Assembly: GCF_030063185.1 (NCBI RefSeq)
Contig: NZ_JASISP010000007.1
Coordinates: 1 to 64,000, forward strand
DNA: 64,000 nt
Direction of reading: 5' to 3'
Source of the DNA: Arthrobacter sp. H35-D1
GTDB lineage: Bacteria > Actinomycetota > Actinomycetes > Actinomycetales > Micrococcaceae
Shown here piece by piece: positions 51,653 to 61,500 of this stretch. The translations under genes and the position numbers were made by a program. The notes beneath the pieces were generated by a model. The model worked only from the letters and a program-made list of their open reading frames with translations, was not told where the DNA came from and made no database searches. Each line of letters opens with the position of its first letter. The stretch's first letter is position 1.

Positions 51653-54307
51653 ATGGACAGTGGGGTGACCCGGCGTTTCGTCGGGCGGGAGAAAGAACTG
51701 GCAGCGATCCGTTCGGCCATGCACGACGGCGTGTCCCGGGCAATCGTTTTGGCAGGGGACATGGGTGTAGGCAAGTCCTCTTTGGCACGAACTGCGCTCG
51801 ATGCGGCTGCATCCCAAGGACGCGTCCCTTTCTGGGTTGGGGCCTCGGCGTCGGCCTCCGCGATCCCCTTTGGCGCTGTCCTGCACCTGATCCCCGACAT
51901 CGACGGCGGAGACCGGTACCGGCTGCTGCGCCAAACTTCCGCCTGGTTGAGGGATGGATTTCCCGGGGACAGGCCGCCGGTCATCGTCGTGGACGATGCA
52001 CACCGACTTGATGAGCCCTCTGCGGCCCTGATCCACCACTTGGCTGTGACAGGCTCGGCATTCATCATCGCCACCATCCGTGCCAACGAGATGGCACCCG
52101 AGGCCGTGACTGCGTTGTGGAAGGACGGACTGGGGGAACGTCTGGACATATATCCGTTAGATCGAATGGACACCGTGAGACTGTTGAAATCCCTTGTGGC
52201 TGGCACACCGGATTCGGTTTCGGAGTCGCGGTTGTGGAGCCTCAGCGGAGGAAACGCCCTCTACCTGTGCGAACTGGTGCGTGGGGCCGTTGAAGAGAGT
52301 GAGATCAGTTCCGTGAACGGTCTTTGGCGGTGGACGGGTCAGCTCTCTCCTTCCGCACGGCTGAACGAACTGGTGATGCGCCGACTCCAAGGGCAGCGCG
52401 CGGAGGTTCGCAGACTTGTGGACCTGGTGGCTTTTGCCGAACCTTTGAGTTTGGGGACGTTGGAAACTGCCGGTTGTTCCGCTGAACTCATTGAGTTTGG
52501 AGAGGAAGCGGGCCTCATCCGATCCGAGTCCGTCAACGGCGTAACGGAAATCCGTGTCAGCCATCCGTTCTACGGGGAGGTGGCCCGAAGACTGTCTTCC
52601 TCCCTGGCGCAAACACGGATGGCTCGGATCCTGCTGCAGGCTGACAGCTCCGCCAGCCGATCCGCTGACGGCCCGGAACGGATTATTCGCCGGGCTTTAT
52701 GGCAGCTGGCAGGCGGTACCGTGCCGGACCCGGATCTGCTGGGCAGGGGCGCACTGCGTGCCTTGGCTGCACTTGATTTGGTCATGGCCGAAAGACTGGC
52801 CAGGGGGTCTGTGGAGGCTGGGGGCGGGATTGATTCGGAAATTGTGCTCGCCCGAGTTTTGACCCTGCGCGGAAAGGCCCATGAAGCCGAAGAATTGTTG
52901 GGTGCCCTGATGCGCGGTGACGTGCCGGGTGTCCTGCTGGCCGAGCTGGCGGCATCACGTGCCTGGAACTTGGCGTTTGGACTGCAACGACCAGAAGACG
53001 CGGATGCTGTGTTGGCGTCCGCGTGGGCCCGGGCAGGCGCGGGGCGGGACATACTGGCGGCGCAGTGGTCCAACATTCTGACGTATGCGGGGCTTCCAGA
53101 AGCTGCCCTCGGCATGGCGGAACAGGTCCTCAATGACTCAGGGGCATCAGCCTCTGCCACAGCCAAGGCCATGACATCGCGCTGCGAGTCCCTGTCGATA
53201 CAAGGCCGAACGATGGAGGCAGTGCATTGCGGCCGGGAAGCCTGCCGTCTGAGCTCCGAGATACTCCACGGCGACTGGGCCATGTCCCAAGACGAAGCCG
53301 AGGGGTCCCTGGCTGGTGCGCTGATCCAGAATGGAGACTTGGCGGAGGCCGAAGTCTTGATCGATGCAGCCCATTCCCGAGCGGTTGAGGCCGGATGGCG
53401 CGTGGGTGCCGGCATGTGGAGTGTGTGGCGGGGCGATCTCAGTCTGGCCCGGGGGCTGCCCGTGACGGCAACTAAATATTTCCGCAACGGGTTGGCCGTG
53501 GCCATCGATGAGCGACATCCGTATTTGGAATGGCTGATGAGGTTCGCATGGAGCCACTTGGGCCATGCTGCCGCGCAAACAGGCGATGTTGCATTGGCGG
53601 CGGCGGCCCTTTCCACGGCTGACGTGCATGCAAAGCCGTGGCTGGGGGCGTTGGATGTGTGGGGAGGATCCGGCCAGGCCTGGCTGGCCGTTTCACGAGG
53701 CGAAGTTGATCTAGCAACCAGACTTGCCCTGGCTGCGGCCACTCGTGCCCGACGGGACCAACAATTTGGCTGGGAGCTCCAGGCACTTCACCAGCTGGTG
53801 CGGTTCGGACGGCCTCGGCGGGCCGTCGACAGGCTCAATGAGCTGGCCACGCAAATCAGCGGTGCGATTCCCGCGCTGTACGCCGAACACGCGACGGCTC
53901 TCGCGGACGGCGATGGTGCGGCACTGGACCGGGTTGCCGACGGGTTCCACGACCTCGGCTTCATGTTGCTGGCGGCGGAGGCCGCTGCGCAGTCCGCCCA
54001 CGCTTCACGCCAACAGGGGAAGGCCGCAGCATCCGCCGGCTCCCTGCAGCGCGCCCTCATGTGGGCATCCATATGCGAGGGGGCCCGCACTCCGGCACTT
54101 TCGCACCTCTATGAGCCGACGGGCCTCACCCCGCGGGAAACCGAAATCAGCAGGCTGGTGGCCATGGGGCTTGGCAACCGGGAGATCGCGGACCGGCTCG
54201 TCATTTCGGTTCGCACGGTGGAAAACATCCTGCATCACGTCTATGAAAAACTCGCCATCCCCGGCAGGCATGAGCTGGCGTCAATATTTGCGCCGCCGCC
54301 ACGCTGA
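51653..54307 (+). CDS. Large ATPase LuxR-family (MalT/LAL-like) transcriptional regulator
   Basis: About 884 residues from the ATG at 51653 (ATG 51635 also possible). N-terminal AAA/NTPase: RRFVGREKELAAIRSAM, Walker A GDMGVGKSS (35-43), Walker B-like VIVVDDAHRLDEPSAALIHHLA. The long middle region (about 330-800) is alpha-helical with Ala-rich TPR-like repeats. The LuxR helix-turn-helix (about 825-880) reads LTPRETEISRLVAMGLGNREIADRLVISVRTVENILHHVYEKLAI. Such regulators bind ATP and an inducer, oligomerise and activate transcription. The next genes on the same strand are two small proteins and two giant proteins, its most likely targets. Confidence 0.9.
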   Translation: MDSGVTRRFVGREKELAAIRSAMHDGVSRAIVLAGDMGVGKSSLARTALDAAASQGRVPFWVGASASASAIPFGAVLHLIPDIDGGDRYRLLRQTSAWLRDGFPGDRPPVIVVDDAHRLDEPSAALIHHLAVTGSAFIIATIRANEMAPEAVTALWKDGLGERLDIYPLDRMDTVRLLKSLVAGTPDSVSESRLWSLSGGNALYLCELVRGAVEESEISSVNGLWRWTGQLSPSARLNELVMRRLQGQRAEVRRLVDLVAFAEPLSLGTLETAGCSAELIEFGEEAGLIRSESVNGVTEIRVSHPFYGEVARRLSSSLAQTRMARILLQADSSASRSADGPERIIRRALWQLAGGTVPDPDLLGRGALRALAALDLVMAERLARGSVEAGGGIDSEIVLARVLTLRGKAHEAEELLGALMRGDVPGVLLAELAASRAWNLAFGLQRPEDADAVLASAWARAGAGRDILAAQWSNILTYAGLPEAALGMAEQVLNDSGASASATAKAMTSRCESLSIQGRTMEAVHCGREACRLSSEILHGDWAMSQDEAEGSLAGALIQNGDLAEAEVLIDAAHSRAVEAGWRVGAGMWSVWRGDLSLARGLPVTATKYFRNGLAVAIDERHPYLEWLMRFAWSHLGHAAAQTGDVALAAAALSTADVHAKPWLGALDVWGGSGQAWLAVSRGEVDLATRLALAAATRARRDQQFGWELQALHQLVRFGRPRRAVDRLNELATQISGAIPALYAEHATALADGDGAALDRVADGFHDLGFMLLAAEAAAQSAHASRQQGKAAASAGSLQRALMWASICEGARTPALSHLYEPTGLTPRETEISRLVAMGLGNREIADRLVISVRTVENILHHVYEKLAIPGRHELASIFAPPPR

Positions 54308-54532
54308 GGCCGGTCCGGCTGACGAAGACGTTGCGGCGCAGATGAGTGGTGCCCCGCTCATGACGGACATGAAGCCGGCCCCTACGGTGAAAGTAACCGG
54401 ATCGGATGGTCCGGTCACCGGAAGAAATTAGGCAAGGGCAAGCATCATGACAAACGTCTGCTTCCATGCAAATGTCTCCGACGAGTTTCCGCGTCGCCCT
54501 GTGTGTCTCCATATCCCCGACCTCTTGGTCCA
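54308..54532. promoter_or_regulatory. Gap before the giant-protein cassette
   Basis: 225 bases that may hold the cassette promoter. An inverted repeat ACCGGA-8-TCCGGT lies at 54398-54417. A 45-codon frame from ATG 54447 is not supported by any homology. Confidence 0.35.
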
Positions 54533-54742
54533 ATGGCAGCCCAGGGGCCGGACCTGGACCCATGGGCTCATCTGCAGATCCTGAACACCATCGACGCCCT
54601 CGCCGCCAGGCTGCAGTCCGACATCGGCAAGGACCTGCAGAATATGGCCCGTGAAGCCATCCGGGGCGCAGCGGCCGAATCACTCGGAGCGAAAGTCACG
54701 TTTCCGGAAAGAGGAGAATCACCACCTAAGTCGACGGGTTAA
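54533..54742 (+). CDS. Small hypothetical protein, first gene of the giant-protein cassette
   Basis: 69 residues. LDPWAHLQILNTIDALAARL followed by QSDIGKDLQNMAREAIRG forms an amphipathic helical segment; the tail is polar (ERGESPPKSTG). No recognised family. The ribosome-binding site is weak. It could be a small helical partner of the giant proteins, but the call rests on the helical pattern and position only. Confidence 0.4.
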   Translation: MAAQGPDLDPWAHLQILNTIDALAARLQSDIGKDLQNMAREAIRGAAAESLGAKVTFPERGESPPKSTG

Positions 54743-54831
54743 AACTCCACCGTCTTGGCTTGCTCGAGGCGCCCGCCATCGAATGCAGCAGTTCTCAACG
54801 AGAGCCCGTCAGGGCCCGGAATGGAACAGAA

Positions 54832-55230
54832 ATGTCATGGAGCGGTTGGTTTAATATGGGGGGACCGTGCGGTGGGTCGACGGGTGGTCCGGCGACGATT
54901 TCGCCGAACAAGGACGTGCGCAACATCCATGTTCGCGGTGCCGACAATGCGTTGTGGCAGCGTGCCCATTATGGCAGTGCCGCCAAGGCCGCGCCGGAGT
55001 GCGGCGGGCAAATCCTGCCTGGCAGCATGGTTGCCATCGTCACGGGGCGGGATGGCGACACCATACTGCGGATCGCAGTTCCTGCCGAGGACCCGGCCAT
55101 GGCGCCTGGGCAGCTCCCCGGCGAAGCGGAAGACATCCCCTTGCAGACACCGTTTCGGCTTCCCGTACGGTCTGCCGCCGTGCCGGGCCCGGCGCTGGAA
55201 GCCTCGAGTGTCGTGGAGGCTGCGCTGTGA
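54832..55230 (+). CDS. Lectin-propeller-like small protein coupled to the first giant gene
   Basis: 132 residues. A Gly-rich start (WFNMGGPCGGSTGG) is followed by ISPNKDVRNIHVRGADNALWQRAHYG, which resembles one blade of PLL/tachylectin-type beta-propellers (x-V-R-G-x-D-N-A-L-W-x-x). A beta-rich stretch (SMVAIVTGRDGDTILRIAVP) and a Pro/Ala-rich tail follow. Its stop overlaps the GTG start of the next gene (GTGA), so the two are translationally coupled. One blade cannot form a propeller alone; it might oligomerise or cap a larger protein. Function unknown. Confidence 0.6.
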   Translation: MSWSGWFNMGGPCGGSTGGPATISPNKDVRNIHVRGADNALWQRAHYGSAAKAAPECGGQILPGSMVAIVTGRDGDTILRIAVPAEDPAMAPGQLPGEAEDIPLQTPFRLPVRSAAVPGPALEASSVVEAAL

Positions 55231-58200
55231 GACGGCTTGGGGAGAATCTACCAGAGGAACCAGGGCCGGTTGACGTGCGTCTCCTGCGCACCCAGGACCT
55301 CGTCGATCTGCGCCTGGAGGCGCCAGGCTGCACCTTGGAGCCCACCGACGCCGGTGCAGAACTCGTTGCCGGCCCGAGCGCCTTCGTCGTGGTCCACTTC
55401 CCGCCCCAGCACATTGGTGAGGAGGTCTGGCAGGGCGGCGCACCGCCTCCCGCGCCACCAAAACCTGATCGGCCCTCCAGCCACATCGCGGCCGGCCCAA
55501 GTCGGCTGGTCTACGAGCTGCCTGAAGGCAGCCGCATTTCCTATACGCTCGAAGCGTTGCTTGAGGCGCTGCCGGGCTTGGTGCTGCGTGTCTCATCCAA
55601 TGCCACCCCGGCCGGAGAAGCCGGTGGCGGGGGTGTCGAGAAGCCGGGTGAGCTTGAGACCGCCATCGAGGCTCCGTATCACTTGATCATCTCCCCAAGC
55701 ACGCAGGGTGCATTCAACCATGGCAGCGCACCTCTTGGCCCCCCGAACCGTGCAGAACTCTGGCGCACGCACCTGACGGTGCGCCGAGATGACGGGACGC
55801 TAGCTGACAATAATGACGTGGATGACAAGGATGCGGCCAAGCGTATTGTGCGTGCCCTGTGGAACCGCGACAAGGAGCAGGACGCCCCGGAGTTCCTGCA
55901 GTCCCTGACCGTCTTTGACCGGCACGCCATTGTGGCGCAGACCCATGGAGGGGACCCCAAGAATGCCGCCACACCCCTGTTGGTCGGCGAGCTGGCGCTT
56001 TCCAGCCTCGGCGCTTGGTTCAGCTGGCGGCAATCGTGGGAGATTCCGGCGGACATTGTGGACTACCGGCACCAAGCGTTCATGGGCAGGGACGGGTATG
56101 TCAGGGTGGCCTATCCCGGGTTCCTGTTCCCGTTTGGGCATAGGTGTTTTTTGGTGCAGGTCACGGAGCGGGACATCAAGCACCGGGACACACCGGTTGC
56201 CTACCTCTGGCAGCGCTGGTTCATCATCCTGCGCCAGCCCACGCGCTCCTACCCGCCCGAGGACCGAGACAATCCGTTCGGGCAAATCACGCTGAGTCCC
56301 CTGGTCACCCCGGATCTGGACAAGCCCCCTGATGACCACGAGCCCTTCGTGCCCACCCGCAACGGCGTCCCATTCCCGTTCACGCTCACCACCGTTGACC
56401 GCGGCGGCGGGACCAAGACTTGGGCCGCACCGCTGGTGTTCGTGCAGGCGCGCCAGCGCAGGCAGGAAACGTTCTTGATCAGCCCCGAAAAAGCTTCCCC
56501 ACGCTACTTCCCGGTGCGCCAAATACAAGGGCGCGGCCAGATGCTTGCAGTGGCGGCGCAGGTCAAGGCGGGAGACACCTCCGTTGAGGTGGGGCACCTG
56601 GTCTTTGACGGGGAGATTGACCAGGATGCCGTCACAGCACGGCCGTTCCTCACCGAGGCGAGGGCCATTGTGCCGTCCATGCGGCACCTCGCCCCGCAGG
56701 CTCCGGCCGTGGACCTTGTCTTCGCCGAGCCATACTTGGCCCACGGTCTGCCCTCGCGCGGGCCGGATGACAAGCCCGTACCCGGTGCCCCCAACGCAGG
56801 CGAACTCATACTGGCACTGAAGAGCGCCCCCGCGGCCGTCGATTTCACCAGCGGCTCGGACCGGGCGGGCGGTTTTATGGCGCCCAACCTTTCCGTACAG
56901 GGCATTTCCCGTGCACTGGGAGCCATAGGGGAGAGCGGCAACGGGCCCTCGCCGTTCGACGCCGGCACTTTCGACCCTGCCTCATTCCTGGCAGGCGCGC
57001 TGCCCAAGCTCTTCGGCCTGTTTAGCCTGTTGGATCTGCTGAAGGCCGCCGGGCTCGAGGAGGCGCCGGCATTCGTCTCCGACGCCGTCGGGGCCGTCGC
57101 GAAACTGCTTTCCGAAGCCCAGCGACTGGGGCAGGCACTCTCCGACGCGCAAACGCGACTGGACCAAGAGGTAAATAGGGCAGCGCACGACGGCGCCCGG
57201 GCCGTGGCGCAGCATGCCAAGGACGCGCTCGACGCACGGGCGGGCACGCTGGAAACACGGCTCGACGCGCTCGTCGGCGCCGTGCAGGGCCTGCCGGGCA
57301 ACCCGGACGCCGTGAGCAGCGCCGCCGTCGCCCTCGCCGGCGAACTGCAGCCGCTGCTGGACGCCATCGGGGCCCCCGGCGTCCCCGCTGCTGTCCGCTC
57401 GGCGTTGGAGAAGCCTGTTCAGACTCTCGCCGCGTTGACCGGCATCGCCAAGGACGCAGTGGGCCTGGCCAGCCTGCTCCAAGGCGCTGCAGGCGGACAA
57501 GTCACTGCGCGGATGCAATGGCGGCCAGCCATTGCATCATGGGGGCTACCGGGTGTGCCGAACATCTTCGCACCCTCGGACGAGCACGCCCTGCACCTTG
57601 ACGTGGAAGTCCGCGCCTCTGCCAGTGCGCCTCCGGCCGTTGACATCGTCGCGGAGATCGCCGGCTTTGACCTGAACCTCATCGGTGACGGTGCCGCAGG
57701 GCTGATGAAGCTGATGTTCCGGCGCATCGGCTTCCACGCCGGTTCCAGCGGCAAGCCGGAGGTCGACGTGGTGTTTGGCGGCATTGGGTTCCTCGGTCCG
57801 CTCTCCTTCGTGGACCGGCTGCGCGAACTCATCCCGTTCGACGGCTTTTCGGACCCGCCGCATGTGGACGTCTCCCCGGAGGGTGTCACCGCGGGCTTCG
57901 ACCTCGCGTTGCCGAACCTCTCCGTTGGTATGTTCAGCCTGGAGAACATAGCCCTCGGCGCCGATGCCCGCATCCCGTTCCTGGGCGACGCGATGACCAT
58001 TGGGTTCCACTTCTGTTCCAAGGATTCCCCGTTCCGCCTCACCGTGATGTGCATTGGCGGAGGCGGTTGGCTGGTGCTGCGGGCCTCACCCAAGGGGCTG
58101 GTGCTGCTGGAGCTGGGGCTCGAGGCCTGCGCGTGCCTTTCGGTAGACCTCGGCGTTGCTTCCGGCTCGGTGTCCATCGCCGTTGGCGTGTACCTGCGCC

Positions 58201-58520
58201 TCGAAGCGGACAAGGGGCTGCTTGCCGCATACTTCCGGATCCGCGGGGAGGTTGACGTGCTGGGGCTGATCAGTGCCTCCATCACACTGGAGCTATCGCT
58301 GATCTACCACTTCGAGACCGGCAAGCTCATGGGCCGGGCCTCCCTGGTGGTTGAGGTGGAGGTGCTGTTCTTCTCGGCCTCCGTGGAGATCACGGTTGAG
58401 CGCAAGCTGGCCGGCTCCAAGGGCGATCCCACCATGTTCCAAGTCATGCCGCCGGACGCCAGCGGCATGAACACCGACTGGGCCCAGTATTGCGCCGCGT
58501 TCACGCCGCTGTCGGCCTAA
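55227..58520 (+). CDS. Giant uncharacterised protein 1
   Basis: About 1097 residues from the GTG at 55227, chosen for the GTGA overlap and GGAGG 6 bases upstream; a longer frame to 54867 is antisense-like and lacks support. No signal peptide or obvious membrane anchor. Visible parts: an N-terminal beta-rich region (1-400); Tyr/Trp-rich segments in the middle (AYLWQRWFIILRQPTRSY, about 330); an Ala/Gln-rich helical, possibly coiled-coil stretch (about 620-690, KLLSEAQRLGQALSDAQTRL); and a C-terminal region (about 770-1080) of many short beta strands with hydrophobic/Gly alternation (GWLVLRASPKGLVLLELGLE, LGLISASITLELSLIYHFE, LVVEVEVLFFSASVEITVE). I recognise no characterised family. It is 31 bases from the next giant gene. 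Confidence 0.85.
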   Translation: MRRLGENLPEEPGPVDVRLLRTQDLVDLRLEAPGCTLEPTDAGAELVAGPSAFVVVHFPPQHIGEEVWQGGAPPPAPPKPDRPSSHIAAGPSRLVYELPEGSRISYTLEALLEALPGLVLRVSSNATPAGEAGGGGVEKPGELETAIEAPYHLIISPSTQGAFNHGSAPLGPPNRAELWRTHLTVRRDDGTLADNNDVDDKDAAKRIVRALWNRDKEQDAPEFLQSLTVFDRHAIVAQTHGGDPKNAATPLLVGELALSSLGAWFSWRQSWEIPADIVDYRHQAFMGRDGYVRVAYPGFLFPFGHRCFLVQVTERDIKHRDTPVAYLWQRWFIILRQPTRSYPPEDRDNPFGQITLSPLVTPDLDKPPDDHEPFVPTRNGVPFPFTLTTVDRGGGTKTWAAPLVFVQARQRRQETFLISPEKASPRYFPVRQIQGRGQMLAVAAQVKAGDTSVEVGHLVFDGEIDQDAVTARPFLTEARAIVPSMRHLAPQAPAVDLVFAEPYLAHGLPSRGPDDKPVPGAPNAGELILALKSAPAAVDFTSGSDRAGGFMAPNLSVQGISRALGAIGESGNGPSPFDAGTFDPASFLAGALPKLFGLFSLLDLLKAAGLEEAPAFVSDAVGAVAKLLSEAQRLGQALSDAQTRLDQEVNRAAHDGARAVAQHAKDALDARAGTLETRLDALVGAVQGLPGNPDAVSSAAVALAGELQPLLDAIGAPGVPAAVRSALEKPVQTLAALTGIAKDAVGLASLLQGAAGGQVTARMQWRPAIASWGLPGVPNIFAPSDEHALHLDVEVRASASAPPAVDIVAEIAGFDLNLIGDGAAGLMKLMFRRIGFHAGSSGKPEVDVVFGGIGFLGPLSFVDRLRELIPFDGFSDPPHVDVSPEGVTAGFDLALPNLSVGMFSLENIALGADARIPFLGDAMTIGFHFCSKDSPFRLTVMCIGGGGWLVLRASPKGLVLLELGLEACACLSVDLGVASGSVSIAVGVYLRLEADKGLLAAYFRIRGEVDVLGLISASITLELSLIYHFETGKLMGRASLVVEVEVLFFSASVEITVERKLAGSKGDPTMFQVMPPDASGMNTDWAQYCAAFTPLSA

Positions 58521-58551
58521 GGTCATTGCGGCCCAAGAAAAGGAGACACCC

Positions 58552-61500
58552 ATGTCCACCACGGTTCTAGCGACAGCCCTGCCGTACTCACTGGCCGACG
58601 ACGCGCCCTTTCATCTCACGGTCTTCATCACGCACAAGCTGGTGGGCGGGGGAGCCCTGCTCTCCGACCACCCCGCCGCTGCCGGGTGGGTGGACACGCT
58701 GGCCGGATGCACGTTCGACCTGGTGACGTCGCTGGACCCGAATGCATCCTTGCCTTTGCGCGTGGTGTCCGTGCCGGACTCAGCCGCCTGGACCGCGGTG
58801 TTGCCGCCGGAGACCCCGGTGGCAGCCTTCCCGACGCCGGTGCTCTCCGGGGAGACCTGGCGTACCAACCCCGCAAGCCGCATGAGCGATCACGCCGTTG
58901 ACCTGCATTTGGCGGCGATCACCGCCGCTCCGGCGCTGCGGCCCGGGCTGGAAGGGGACCCGGTGGCCGGGGGGCTGCTGGAGACGCTGGCCAACCTCGA
59001 CCAGGGCGGGCCACTGCATCGTTTGCTTCAGGGCGCCGATGCCCGCGCCCGGCGCGCGCTGGCGCTGCCGGATCAACGGCTGCGGGACGCGCTCACAACC
59101 CTCGGTCCGCTGGATGAATTCGATGAGACAGTTCCGGACCGCCTGCACGGCCGTGCGCTGCCGCCGCTGCCGCCGTACCAGTCCGAGATCGCCGATACGC
59201 CCTCGCCGATTCAGCTGTTGCTGGATGACCGGGACGCCGACGTGCGGGTGACTGGGCAGCTCGACGGGCTCCTTGGCGAGGATTTGTCCGCGGACCCGAA
59301 GCTGCAGCTGATCACCGACGCGCATGCAATGCGCCGGTACTACGAGCGGCCGGAGCAGCCCCAACCGGAACCGCGGACCGAACCGGATCCGAACGCACCA
59401 CCCACGCCGCGCCCGGACCGGCCCCAACATGACTTCCACGCCAAAGCAGCCGCATTCGGCTCCACTCCGGTCCTATTGCGTCGGCTCGGCTTGGCGGTGG
59501 ATGTGGTGCTGGACGGCCTTGACGGAGCTTCCGCGCGCGCAGCACTCGCGGGGGCCACGTGGGTCAGTGTTTCGATCAGCTCCCCGCACGCCGATCTCGA
59601 GGTGCTCCCACCGCGGCGTACCGCGGCGCAGGTGGACGGCCCGGTGTTCACCGCCCAGTCCACCCCGGCGTGGGTGGGCGGTGCGCTGCCGCTGGGCAGG
59701 GAGGAGTGGGTGGTGCTCGATACCGACCCCGACGCGTCCGGGCTCAAGCTGGACCAGCACGCACGCAACCTGAGCAGGCAGTATGCGAGTGAAGCCAATG
59801 GCGACCCAGCCACGTCCGCGCCCGGGACGCTGCGCGCCACCGGCTTTGCCATTGCCCGCCGGGACCGCGCGGCCCAAGTACGGGGGCGTGTGCAGGCGGC
59901 CGAGACACTGGCCGACGACGGCGGGCACGAGTTGTTGCTTGACGACGTGGTGCGCGGTATCCGCGTGGAGGTGTGGGACGACGCGACGGAGCAGTGGCAC
60001 AGCCTGCACCGGCGCACGGTGGGGGTGACGGCGGAGCCCGGCGGGGTGGCGGTGCTTGATGACACCCTCGACGTTGGATTCCTGCAGCTCTCGGCGCTCA
60101 ACAGCGGGCCCGGCGGTGCAGCGGCCGGGTACTACCTGCATGAGGTGGTGGCCGGCTGGGATGGCTGGAGCCTGTCCGCGCCTCGACCCGGGCTGACGAT
60201 CGTGCATGTGGAACCTCCCGCGCCGGACGGCGCCACCGAGGCAGTTGTTGCCACCGTGCCGGATCCACCGCTCGACGGCGCACAGGTCACCTCACGGGTG
60301 GAACCCGCGTCTCTTCCGCGCCTGCGCTACGGGACGTCCTACGCGTTCCGGGTGCTCGCCGTCGATCTCGCCGGCAACTCCATCCCGCAACCGCCCCAGC
60401 CCCTCCCCGCGGCACCCGCGGAGCAGATCGCGGTGGACGCTGCCCAAGCACAGTTGGACCGGCTCCGTGCCGGGTACGCGCGGCGGGACGGCGCGGGCGT
60501 GGCAGCAGGACTCCGCGGAGCGGTGATCGAGCACCTGCGCACGAAAGGGCGGGCACGCGGCAATGCGGGGCTGCCCGGGGAGCTGCGCTCCGGCGATGAG
60601 CGGCTGGACGCAACACTGGAAAACCTTGTGGCCCAGGCTGCGCAGCTCCGGCATCCGGCACCTGCCCAAGGCCTGTTCCACGGACTGCTGGCCGCCTCGC
60701 GCATCCTTGCGGAATCGCGTCGGGCGCCGCGGGTGCGCCCGCAGTTGGACATCGGTGCAGACGCCTTTGCCCGGCTTGCCCGCAATGAAGACCTGCAACT
60801 TCCCGACGCACTGCGCCTGGCCACTGCGGCGATGGTCACGGCCCCGCGGCCGTATCTGCGGTGGGAGCCGGTCCCGGCGCCGGCGATTGTTGCCCGGGTC
60901 GAGTTGGGCACGGGCGAGCAGACTGCCCTCCTCGTGGTCCGCAGCGGCATGCCGGCGGGAGAAGACGCGGAAGGGGAGGGCGCTGACACCCGCACTTCGG
61001 CCGAACGACACCTGGCCCCTCCCAAGGCGACGCAGCTGGAGGCTGAGGCGGCCGGAAAATTCGATGCCGCCATCGGTACGGGGGACGCTGCAGAGATCCG
61101 CCGGCTGTACGCCGTCGCACTCGCGGAACGGGGCACCCTGCTGGATCAGTTCGCGCCGAGCCTCGCCGACGCGCGCACCACTGAGGAACAGCCCGGGATC
61201 GCCCTCGCGGAACGGCCCGGGGCGGACACGGGCTCGGCACACCGGGCCACTCTGGCACAGATCACCGCGGACCGTGGCCGGCCCATCGGGGAAGGACAGT
61301 ATGTCATCCACGATACGGATGCCCTGCGGCTCCCATACCTTCCGGACCCCTACGCCTCCGGGGTGTCGCTGGTCTTTTATGCAGCCGGAGCACCGCATGC
61401 ACTGCCCGAGCCGCAAGCCCTGCAATCTGTCACGGTCCCGTACCCGGGGCAATGGCCCTCCTTGCAGCCGCTGCGGCTGGTGCTAGTGCCCGGGGAGGTG

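Noticed and set aside
54867-55226. N-terminal extension of giant protein 1
   Set aside because: It overlaps the lectin-like gene out of frame, and the GTG at 55227 has GGAGG and a GTGA coupling overlap.
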